DNA of 26,861 nt, taken from assembly GCA_008931825.1 (NCBI GenBank), contig QXVZ01019124.1, forward strand, positions 1-26,861, written 5' to 3'. The notes under the pieces were generated by a model that saw only the letters and a list, made by a program, of their open reading frames with translations, did no database searches and was not told the DNA's origin. Numbering within the stretch: the first letter of the stretch is position 1; each line of letters opens with the position of its first letter. Source of the stretch: Phallusia fumigata (taxonomy: Eukaryota > Chordata > Ascidiacea > Phlebobranchia > Ascidiidae). A program made the translations under genes and the position numbers. This document shows, one piece after another, positions 8,391 to 22,084 of this stretch.

Positions 8391-9534
8391 AACTGGTTAA
8401 TTTAAAAACGGCCGAGACGTATATAAATAGATTTCTGTACATATCGTTGATAATTGCCCTGTTTCGAGCCATCGCTAAAATATAGTAATGTCAAAGTTGG
8501 GATGGTCGTTAATTGTGTTGTAAAAATGAAGTTGACAAAGATATAAAGACTAGCAAAGTATCGTATTTGTTTGAAAATCTGTCGGCCTCGATGTTTTTAT
8601 TTACTATACGCCGATCTTATAATATTCTCATTGCATTCTTTATTAAACTGAAATTGCAATATTGCTTCTATATAGGGACACTTAAAATAGATAAAGACAG
8701 CAACAATTTCCCCATGCGTTAAGCTAAAGGCGTATTTAAATGAACTGTCACTTGTGGAGATCAAACGCACTTGTGGTAATTCGTGGCTTAATTGTCTTAA
8801 TCTTGATCAAATATTTGTCTTATTGTAAATGGATGGCAATTAATGAGCCAGCCAAAAGTGCATACCTATATTGATCTCTAAGAACTACTTCATATTTTTT
8901 ACTGGGAGAAAGATTGAGACGTTATCAGTCGACAACAATGCAAATTTTATTTATAAAGGTCAAGCGAAGGGCAGACCTCCATAAGCATCGATATTTTTGC
9001 GTCGACATGTCACGTTATGACACAGTTTTCTTTGTAATAACAAGTATCCAAACTAACGTTTATCTACAGCAGCGTGATGTTATATAAACCAATTAATGTT
9101 TGGCGATTTAATGTTCGACGTAGGCTCGGAAAATTCAGGATTATAATTTTTGGTATTATAGGGTTGCAATAAAACCTTTTGAGTTTGATCATTACAGAAA
9201 CATCGACGAGTTTAATATCGATCACATATAACAGCAGTTTAAAAAAATTATTTTTTGCAAGACCATTTGTCAACTGTCAAATAGCAATTACTACCAGGCC
9301 GTTTCTCAAGAAGTTTGTCTAAATTTGTTTTGCATTTCTGTAACATTCTATTGCTTTGGTTATGAACGCAAAAATATTCACAGACAAGTCGATTTAGTTT
9401 CTTCTAAATCGTTTGGAATTTATTCAAACGTTTCCCCCTAAGCCTTGTGTTAGAGGAAGTGATCACGTAAGGGCTGTGGAACGATGCTTTACAAACCACC
9501 GGTTCAAAACATTAAAACATTTCTAATCGATCCT
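8391..9534. other. intergenic region between the divergent peptide genes
   Basis: I see no coding exon. The region holds one further promoter-like arrangement on the plus strand (GGGAGAAA at 8904, ATGCAAAT at 8938, TATAAAGG at 8952) that is not followed by a recognisable signal peptide. It is probably the shared regulatory region of the head-to-head pair. Confidence 0.5.
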
Positions 9535-9618
9535 ATGGGAGAAACGCACAGAAAGTTTCGGTTGGTAATTATGCAAAATGCAATTGGAAAAAAGGGTTCG
9601 GGGGGAGATTATATAAAG
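9535..9618 (+). promoter_or_regulatory. promoter of precursor B: conserved module, octamer-like site and TATA box
   Basis: GGGAGAAACGC starts at 9537, an AGAAAGTTTCGG block follows, ATGCAAAA lies at 9571, a TTGGAAAA block comes next, and TATATAAAG lies at 9610-9618, 85 nt before the start codon. The GAAAC...GTTTC pair forms an inverted motif that could suit interferon-regulatory-type or related factors. That reading is only a guess. Confidence 0.7.
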
Positions 9619-9702
9619 GATCTTCAGTGCGACATCACCATCAGCTCAACAGAAATTAAACATCAAGCATTGACAGTTTAAAAACCAACAACACCATAAA
9701 AA

Positions 9703-10248
9703 ATGAAGGGAATATTCGTTGCTAGTCTTTTCACACTGCTGGTGTGTTTATTTGTTTGCGAAGCTTCTGTGTTGCGAAAAAACGAAGAAAATGGAAAGAA
9801 TCAGGATTCAACAGATTCGTTAGGAAGGTTTGTGAAATGTCCTTGAACAATTTTTTGTTTGTTAGTTTTTAATTTGAAATAAAACCAGTTTGATGTACCG
9901 TAGATTTGCATAATAAGTTTACAAAACGTTTTTGTTAGTGATTTTTCATGAAACACCTTAAATAACTTTACGTTGTATAGGTTCAAACGGTCTTGGCTTA
10001 GAAAGCCAGCATCGGGGCGCAACCACAGAAAACATTGCTTGGTTTGGCACCGACGTGCATGCTACAAACTCGTCAACAAATGTCACACGAACGTTCTATC
10101 AAAACGAAGCATCTCCGCAGAAAATTTGGAAAGGGAAATCGAAGGGAATGATCACACGGAAGTCAACATGAGAGAAAAGCGATCATACAGAAGAAGAGTT
10201 TTATTTTATCGGCCCACTTGTGGTGACTGTAGTCACAGGTGCTGGTAA
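9703..10248 (+). CDS. secreted cationic six-cysteine peptide precursor B (two exons)
   Basis: Exons 9703-9827 and 9981-10248 join in phase 2 (GGA AG, then G TTC) to give 130 residues. Residues 1-21 are a signal peptide (MKGIFVASLFTLLVCLFVCEA). A propeptide of about 24 residues ends in RFKR. Chain 1 begins SWLRKPASGRNHRKHC and is C-x7-C-x6-C, with nine Lys/Arg and no acidic residue over about 37 residues before a Lys-Arg site. The linker (SISAENLEREIEGND and onward) carries about seven acidic residues and ends at REKR. Chain 2 is 21 residues, SYRRRVLFYRPTCGDCSHRC plus Trp, with C-x2-C-x3-C. Three Cys in each chain leave one unpaired per chain if each forms an internal bond, so interchain pairing is likely. 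The mature chains are nearly the same as in precursor A while the linker differs in length and sequence. Likely extracellular; function unknown. Confidence 0.85.
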
Positions 10249-10731
10249 CCGTGGAACAGTTTTCTTGTGCTAATTTAACGCTTTGTATTTTATACCGCTT
10301 TTGATACTTTTCTACCGGCGAAACTTTGTCAAGTTTACTTTGCTTTGCACGAATCTACTAATAGCAGCTTTTATACTTGAAAATATAAACAATTTGACCT
10401 GACAACTTTGGTTTTAAAAATTATCGTGGTGGAAGGGGGAATATTTATGTAATAGAGGTGAACATTAAAACAGATAATCGTTGTAGTAAAAAACATTTAC
10501 CTGGAAGTCCTGTGATACAGAAAAAGTTGTAGTCAATGGGCTCATGTACTTATTTAGCCAAAGCAGAACGAAAAGAAATGTCACAAAGTGAAAAAGTTAA
10601 TTTGAATCAATGGGCAATAAAAACAATATGTTTGACAAGAAGCTATTTTCTAAAGAAAATTACCATGAAATGTAAAATAAAGCCGAAAATTATTAAGATT
10701 TAGTTTTTTATGTTTACTTCTTCTTTCAAGT
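10249..10731. other. 3' UTR of precursor B and convergent intergenic DNA
   Basis: This holds the 3' end of precursor B and then about 110 bp before the stop of the minus-strand GNAT gene. I see no other gene. Confidence 0.5.
10616..10621 (+). terminator. poly(A) signal of precursor B
   Basis: AATAAA lies 368 nt after the stop at 10248. It is the clearest canonical signal before the convergent GNAT gene begins at 10732. Confidence 0.55.
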
Positions 10732-12449
10732 TTAAGGTACTAAAGTCGCCACCATTAACTTTATAGAAGTGTTGGGTTTTGGAATGTTTGCGAAAGTTTT
10801 TGATCCGGTGTGGGGGTCGACGTAATCGGCCAACACAACTTCCTCCACACATTGCCAGCCCATTTTCTCCACCAGCCGGGCGGAGCCGTAGGAAGTGCAT
10901 TCAGCGTAGAAGAGTGAAATATTGTTCGTTTTTGCAATAGACAGCGACCTGCCACAAACGAAACATAAGTTATCCTTGATGCAAGCCCAAAAATTACAAA
11001 CAAAATATAGCACGTTTGGTCTCTTGTTCCATGACAGTGCTGATATTAATGTGACTTGCATTTGAGGCACTAATTTTAAAATTTCTTTCTTGCTTGAAAT
11101 TTGGTTTTAGCGAAAGTCGTTTCTTTCATTGTGAACTAAAGGGTTGACCAAAATCCAACCGCGAAGAGAATGTAACAACGTTTATCGACACTGGTCACTT
11201 GACTAGTTAACTTGTTTCATCCATCCAGGCACGAACAGCCTTTTTTCAGTGTGCAAAAACTTTTTTCTAAGTCTCCGTTCACCCCTTCTCTCTTTGGATT
11301 ATGAAAAAGCCTAACGGAACTAATGTGTAATCTTTAATTTCCCAGCCTACGTGTTAAGGTGAACACAACTGCTTGTCATACTTGTTAATAAGCGCTGTCA
11401 CAATATTTTGTCTGGCGTATTTCACGTCAATCACCATCAGTTCCAAAACATTGAAGGGTCGTTGGTTTGCGTGTTCTGGAATCTTGCGTCCTGCTCGCTC
11501 AAGCAGCTGAGATAAAAAAATCTTCAACGTTTTTAATGTCACCAAATGCTATGTCATGCAATATTTCGGCCACTATAACATTTATTTCAACATTAACTCA
11601 TTTTATATTACCTCAGCATGAATTTCCGTATTGTATAGCTCTTCGCCAAAACATACGAAATGTCACTTGTTTTAACGTATCTTCAGTTATAACTTACGCT
11701 ACTTATTTGATTGACTTTGAGGGAATTTGGAACTTGTGCATATTCAGGTTGCGCCCCCTGGTGGTACGGACCACTCACAAAAACCGCACCGCAAATCTTG
11801 TTGCTTTCCACGTCGTACGCACACACCGACGCGGTATTATCGATGCATTCCTACAAGAGAGTACATAAAAGCCACATTACATTCATATTTAATCATATTA
11901 CAGCCTGCTTATGAAACATCAGCAATGCTGTGGTAGTGTAAAAATTAAGACAGTGGTTCTTAATCTTTTTCTTGTCGGTACTACTTTGAAATCACCAACT
12001 AGTTCTCGTACCCCATTTTGTAATTTCCAGGAAGTAATTGTTGTTGTTTGAATAACCAACAATTTTTTAATCGTCAAATATTCCTCGAACTCCCTAGAAA
12101 CAGATCTAGTACCCCCTTAGAGTTAAGAGTACCCCTGGTTTGAGACATTTTTGTCGGTAGACAACTCTCATGTTTTCTGTTGTGAACTTGCTAACAAGAA
12201 ACACTGCGAGTATATTTGTAAATTCAAAAGCAACTTTACATTTGCTATTCCAACGATTAAGTCTACGTTTTCCTGTCTCGATAGTTCCCGAAAAGTTACA
12301 AGAGGCTCCATTGCGGCGAAATGCTCAATCAGCAGATCATTAACTTCAGCCTGCTCGTTCTTTGTAATTCGTTTCCAGCAAATAGTCTTTTCGGGCGGTT
12401 TTGTCTTCAATAATGTTTTTTCTACCGGTTCCTTAACTGTCGTAGACAT
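10732..12449 (-). CDS. GNAT-family N-acetyltransferase-like protein, copy 1 (four exons)
   Basis: Minus-strand exons are 12449-12240, 11850-11698, 11506-11370 and 10948-10732, with GT-AG borders and matching phases, for about 238 residues. The family would transfer an acetyl group from acetyl-CoA to an amine. The fold is suggested by the beta-strand pattern TASVCAYDVESNKICGAVF (residues about 76-94), the segment NVLELMVIDVKYARQNIVTALI where GNATs place the acetyl-CoA motif A, and the C-terminal AECTSYGSARLVEKMGWQ, matching the strand-helix of motif B (often SARLLEKLGF). It resembles the arylalkylamine N-acetyltransferase-like group more than ribosomal-protein acetyltransferases. The glycines usual in motif A (Q/R-x-x-G-x-G/A) are replaced (R-Q-N-I-V), so activity is uncertain. 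The exon 3 acceptor was chosen for its pyrimidine tract. No signal peptide is seen, so it is probably cytosolic. A near-identical copy lies 2,631 bp away. Confidence 0.78.
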
Positions 12450-12803
12450 GTTCGCGTCAAGTTTACCGAATCATGCGGGTACAATGTTGCTATTTTCCTC
12501 CGTGATGTGGACCTTGGTAAATGCTTACTCATAAGTTTAAACTTTCACAGACCACAAGTCAAACATTCACCAATTTAACCACAGGAGTTGCCTTCCCCTG
12601 TAAGGACTGAGATCCGGATAATTGTAGTCTCCAGTCAGTGATGTGGAAAAGAATTTCTTTTGCGATGGTACTCGCAATCACACAGAAAGCAAATCACACT
12701 TGTATGTGAATTGGTGGTTGAAATGTCTGAGCCTTGATCAAATAATCATCATTGTAAAAGAATAACAATTTATCGGCTAAACAAAAGTACAGTATAATGG
12801 TCT
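10744..12803. repeat. tandem duplication unit 1 (about 2.06 kb) containing GNAT copy 1
   Basis: This unit matches 13375 to about 15434 at a constant offset of 2,631 bp through the gene. By eye, the first 1.6 kb has only about four mismatches, while the last 0.4 kb (from about 12370) has several times more differences per base and small indels. Confidence 0.9.
11951..12147. mobile_element. hAT-like element relic in GNAT copy 1 intron 1
   Basis: It starts cagtggttcttaatcttttt and ends gttaagagtacccctggttt gagac, the typical start and subterminal text of hAT-type elements, with a gtaccc motif repeated inside. The end is worn. The same relic sits at the same place in GNAT copy 2, so it was inserted before the duplication. 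Confidence 0.45.
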
Positions 12804-13350
12804 TTTCTTTGAAATAGGGCGACGCGATAAAAAGGAGGGGAGGGGGGGGAGGAACGAGGGGCGAAATAAGGAAAAGGGGCGAGGCGCGCAGCATCACCGA
12901 CGGCGGCCAAATTCGGCGCCCAAAACGTTTTATCCATGCTCTTGTACTTGGTCCGAAAACGTGTTTTCATGTCCCCAACGTCAAGCGCAACGGTTCGTAA
13001 CACTCTGTTGCTTGTTTCGCGCGGTTCTTATTTTTAAAAGAAACCTGGAAAACCAGTCCCCGTTCATCGTAAATATGCAGAAATGACCTTCGTAAGACGT
13101 CATGTGTTGTAAAACTAACTTGGGCAGCAAACAGCAAGACATGCTAGAACAATGATGTTTTATTCATTGTGCTAATGTAATAAAAAATCAAGGTTCATGA
13201 TTTAAAATGTAAGTTTATTAATTCTCATGTGGCTTTCATGCAGGCCAAACTGATGTCGGCACACTCATATATGAATTGCATAAAAGCTTCAGCGCAGATT
13301 CCAGTACCAAACATGCATATAACATGCGCACCCCACACAAGCAAACGATT
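12450..13350. other. spacer between the GNAT genes, with a G-rich tract
   Basis: The part to about 12803 is duplicated promoter-side sequence of GNAT copy 1, followed by a unique spacer to 13374. At 12835-12877 the plus strand has G-runs of four, eight, four and four separated by short loops, followed by a CpG-rich patch (to about 12925). On the minus strand, AATAAA signals at about 13217-13212 and near 13158 suit the 3' end of GNAT copy 2. No gene is seen. Confidence 0.5.
12835..12877 (+). other. G-rich tract, possible G-quadruplex
   Basis: Four or more runs of at least four G occur within about 43 bases (ggagggg, an eight-G run, gagggg, aagggg). The tract is upstream of GNAT copy 1 on its template side, about 390-430 bp from the start codon, next to the only CpG-rich patch of the region. 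Confidence 0.5.
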
Positions 13351-15080
13351 TTACACCCATCCATGTTGTCCGAGAGTCGCCACCATTAACTTTATAGAAG
13401 TGTCGGGTTTTGGAATGTTTGCGAAAGTTTTTGATCCGGTGTGGGGGTCGACGTAATCGGCCAACACAACTTCCTCCACACATTGCCAGCCCATTTTCTC
13501 CACCAGCCGGGCGGAGCCGTAGGAAGTGCATTCAGCGTAGAAGAGTGAAATATTGTTCGTTTTTGCAATAGACAGCGACCTGCCACAAACGAAACATAAG
13601 TTATCCTTGATGCAAGCCCAAAAATTACAAACAAAATATAGCACGTTTGGTCTCTTGTTCCATGACAGTGCTGATATTAATGTGACTCGCATTTGAGGCA
13701 CTAATTTTAAAATTTCTTTCTTGCTTGAAATTTGGTTTTAGCGAAAGTCGTTTCTTTCATTGTGAACTAAAGGGTTGACCAAAATCCAACCGCGAAGAGA
13801 ATGTAACAACGTTTATCGACACTGGTCACTTGACTAGTTAACTTGTTTCATCCATCCAGGCACGAACAGCCTTTTTTCAGTGTGCAAAAACTTTTTTCTA
13901 AGTCTCCGTTCACCCCTTCTCTCTTTGGATTATGAAAAAGCCTAACGGAACTAATGTGTAATCTTTAATTTCCCAGCCTACGTGTTAAGGTGAACACAAC
14001 TGCTTGTCATACTTGTTAATAAGCGCTGTCACAATATTTTGTCTGGCGTATTTCACGTCAATCACCATCAGTTCCATAACATTGAAGGGTCGTTGGTTTG
14101 CGTGTTCTGGAATCTTGCGTCCTGCTCGCTCAAGCAGCTGAGATAAAAAAATCTTCAACGTTTTTAATGTCACCAAATGCTATGTCATGCAATATTTCGG
14201 CCACTATAACATTTATTTCAACATTAACTCATTTTATATTACCTCAGCATGAATTTCCGTATTGTATAGCTCTTCGCCAAAACATACGAAATGTCACTTG
14301 TTTTAACGTATCTTCAGTTATAACTTACGCTACTTATTTGATTGACTTTGAGGGAATTTGGAACTTGTGCATATTCAGGTTGCGTCCCCTGGTGGTACGG
14401 ACCACTCACAAAAACCGCACCGCAAATCTTGTTGCTTTCCACGTCGTACGCACACACCGACGCGGTATTATCGATGCATTCCTACAAGAGAGTACATAAA
14501 AGCCACATTACATTCATATTTAATCATATTACAGCCTGCTTATGAAACATCAGCAATGCTGTGGTAGTGTAAAAATTAAGACAGTGGTTCTTAATCTTTT
14601 TCTTGTCGGTACTACTTTGAAATCACCAACTAGTTCTCGTACCCCATTTTGTAATTTCCAGGAAGTAATTGTTGTTGTTTGAATAACCAACAATTTTTTA
14701 ATCGTCAAATATTCCTCGAACTCCCTAGAAACAGATCTAGTACCCCCTTAGAGTTAAGAGTACCCCTGGTTTGAGACATTTTTGTCGGTAGACAACTCTC
14801 ATGTTTTCTGTTGTGAACTTGCTAACAAGAAACACTGCGAGTATATTTGTAAATTCAAAAGCAACTTTACATTTGCTATTCCAACGATTAAGTCTACGTT
14901 TTCCTGTCTCGATAGTTCCCGAAAAGTTACAAGAGGCTCCATTGCGGCGAAATGCTCAATCAGCAGATCATTAACTTCAGCCTGCTCGTTCTTTGTAATT
15001 CGTTTCCAGCAAATAGTCCTGTCGGGCGGTTTTATCTTCAATAATGTTTTTTCTACCGGTTCCCTAACTGTCGTAGACAT
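13351..15080 (-). CDS. GNAT-family N-acetyltransferase-like protein, copy 2 (four exons)
   Basis: Minus-strand exons are 15080-14871, 14481-14329, 14137-14001 and 13579-13351, for 242 residues. Structure and motifs are those of copy 1, including the altered acetyl-CoA motif (YARQNIVTAL). Amino-acid differences from copy 1 are concentrated in the first 25 residues (Arg/Lys, Ile/Thr, Asp/Glu and Arg/Lys changes), and the rest of exon 1 is unchanged. The C-terminus differs because the duplication border falls just before the stop: copy 2 ends ATLGQHGWV where copy 1 ends ATLVP. AATAAA on the minus strand about 135-200 nt beyond the stop supports an expressed gene. The function, if catalytic, is acetyl transfer to a small amine or a protein N-terminus. 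The substrate cannot be told from sequence. Confidence 0.78.
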
Positions 15081-15434
15081 GCTCGCGTCCAGTTTACCGA
15101 ATCATGCGGGTACAATGTTGCTATTTTACTCCGTGATGTGGACTTTGGTAAATGCTTACTCATAAGTTTAAACTTTCACAGACCACAAATCAAACATTCA
15201 CCAATTCAACCACAGGAGTTGCCTTCCTCTGTTATGCCTGAGATCCAGATAATTGTAGTCTCCAGTCAGTGATGTGGAAAAGAATTTCTTTTGCGATGGT
15301 ACTTGCAATCACACAGAAAAGCAAATCGCACTTGTATGTGAATTGGTGGCTAAACTGTCTGAGCCTTGATCAAATATTCATCATTGTTGTAAAAGAACAA
15401 TTTATGGGCTAAGCAAAAGTACAGTGTAATGGTC
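13375..15434. repeat. tandem duplication unit 2 containing GNAT copy 2
   Basis: This is the partner of the unit at 10744-12803, in the same orientation. The border at 13375 (agtcgccaccattaac) falls inside the last codons of the gene. Confidence 0.9.
14582..14778. mobile_element. hAT-like element relic in GNAT copy 2 intron 1
   Basis: This is the duplicated counterpart of the relic at 11951-12147, with the same cagtggttcttaatc start and gtacccctggtttgag end. Confidence 0.45.
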
Positions 15435-16604
15435 CTTAGGAACTATTTCATGTTGATATTTCATGCTCCCTGAAGACATCCCTGCATTTTGCCGATTTCT
15501 CACAACAAATTTCTCACATTACAAAATTAGCGAGCCAATATGGCCTGCAACCATCGTTTTTTTTGTTAAACTGTTTGCAAATAAACCTTTTGAAATCGTG
15601 CTAGTTTGCGTGCAGATTTGTCAGTGATGATTCGTATTAGATAGATTTGAGTTTGGTTTCTTGGAAAATTACAAACCTCAGAAACCCGACCAATCTTGTA
15701 ATGAAACTCACCGGGACGCTTCGCATACGATTTCTATACTGGTATACTGTAGTGTTGTAATTGGGAAGTATTCGTAAGCTTTTCTCTGCCGTGTTGTGAG
15801 AAAAGAAATCACGTTGGGAGCCGAACAAATGCTTTGCATAATATTGGGTGTGACTGTCGAGAACATTATTAAATCAATTCTTTGGGAGAAACGCATGTAA
15901 AGTTTCAGGTGGTGATTATGTTAATTTTTATTGGAAAATAAGATTCAATAGTTAAGTATTTAGAAAAGGCCTCAAAGAAAAAAGGCATCGGTAACATCGT
16001 TAGATCAACTGTGAAACGATTTAAGCAATCTCTCTCGTTCGCGATGAAAACAAACCTGGGTAATGTCCCTGATCCCTGACCAATGTGTTCAGAACAAGTT
16101 AACATGCACAAGTGTTGTTGTAATAACATCGTCCCACAAGTTTGATTAAACCGTGTGAAACAAAATGCCATAACTTTACCGTTCCGATGACACCACGACT
16201 AAACGATAACATCTACAAATACGTCAGCACAAGCTTGCACTAAACTGAGTAGTGCGTGTCACGAAACCCTGATGTGCCGAAAGACGGAACGGGTGTCCGC
16301 TTAAGAACGCTTAAGTCTAGGCTTTGGAAGACTGTATAGGAGGAGTCCATTAAACAATCCTAAAATATCAATGTATCCTGACGACTGATGTTAAATTAAT
16401 TGCACTCCGCACAAAACGATTGCTATTATTTGACGTGAGCACGCTATATTTCCGTGTATTAGGTTAACATTCCTTGAGGACAGTAACAACTTTAGGCCTC
16501 CACATGCATGAATTTTGAGTAAACAGTGATGATACAATGTTGAGGTTACACTTTAATTGGTGACAATATAGGCTACAAAAAGTATACAGAAATACAACAC
16601 AAAT
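15081..16604. other. intergenic DNA between GNAT copy 2 and the first PTGR1-like gene
   Basis: The region holds the duplicated promoter side of GNAT copy 2 (to about 15434), a promoter-like relic of the peptide genes (15825-15945) and otherwise nothing I recognise. The minus strand has ATTAAA near 16551, a possible variant poly(A) signal for the PTGR1-like gene ending at 16605. Confidence 0.5.
15825..15945 (+). promoter_or_regulatory. orphan copy of the peptide-gene promoter module
   Basis: The text gaacaaatgctttgcat, then gagaacatta, then tttgggagaaacgcatgtaa, agtttcaggt, gattatgttaat and attggaaaata aligns in order with 9479-9597 upstream of precursor B (gaacgatgcttta, aaaacatt, tatgggagaaacgcacagaa, agtttcggt, aattatgcaaaa, attggaaaaaa). 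No TATA box or signal-peptide exon follows at the expected distance, so it is an orphan or relic. Confidence 0.6.
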
Positions 16605-18601
<1,997 letters not shown>

Positions 18602-19275
18602 GGTGATAACCAGTGATTTATTTGCTTACTTCAGTACACGCTAGACTTGAGAACAGGGAAACTAGTAAAAAAGACTACTTTGCCCCTATATGATGCTAAC
18701 CTAGGTTTTGCTACTTGTTTGACAATAGCAGTATTTGAAAATGCTAGCTCTGATCTAATATTTAAGTTCTCAAATTAATATGTGCCTGGTACAATGGACG
18801 ACTTTGCAGATTTTTTGTTACGTCAAGCATTGTTTTCGATTGCATCACCAAGCGTTTCAGTCAGAATGGCAATATTTCTACCATTTTACACATTGTTTCG
18901 AAACAATTACTTCTCGCTTATCACTGTTCTGTCTGAAAGAAGCCTAAACATACAACCTAAACATTAAACCTAAACATTAGCAAGTGACCGACGTATACGA
19001 AAAACAAGACAGCTCTAAAAGACACCAGGAAACACTTAAGGCACTGTTTACGAACACTAAATCCACCAATTTTTTACTGAAAAAATTGTTCCACTGACTC
19101 GTTTGTGCCAAAGTGCAATTAAGTCCCCTGTGTGTTTCTGGTTATATTTTCGCACGTAAATGGGTCAACACGTCGACAGGAAATGAAACGCATTTTCGTT
19201 CCAGTAAGCGTGACTGCAGAGAAACCGAATACTTTGTATGAACGTAAACCAAATTTTTAGGTCATCTCACGATGT
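18602..19275. other. intergenic DNA between PTGR1-like copies 1 and 2
   Basis: This is the upstream region of copy 1 and the 3' side of copy 2, both on the minus strand. Nothing else is recognised. No canonical AATAAA for copy 2 is evident close to its stop. Confidence 0.45.

Positions 19276-22084
<2,809 letters not shown>

Noticed and set aside
9008-9085. Short frame MSRYDTVFFVITS after the fourth promoter-like module
   Set aside because: It sits at about the expected distance but has no signal peptide or Cys/basic pattern, so it is not a third peptide gene.
7460-10248. The peptide pair as insulin/relaxin family members
   Set aside because: The chain-linker-chain layout fits, but insulin A chains need CC-x3-C-x8-C and B chains C-x11-C. 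Here the spacings are C-x7-C-x6-C and C-x2-C-x3-C.
10189-10248. C-terminal TCGDC as the end of a ShKT toxin-type domain
   Set aside because: ShKT ends C-x3-C-x2-C. Here the order is C-x2-C-x3-C, and a dibasic cleavage site separates the two Cys triplets.
11467-11936. Plus-strand frames of 67-133 codons opposite the GNAT genes (also at 14098-14567)
   Set aside because: They are antisense shadows of GNAT exons 2-3 and introns, duplicated only because the gene is duplicated.
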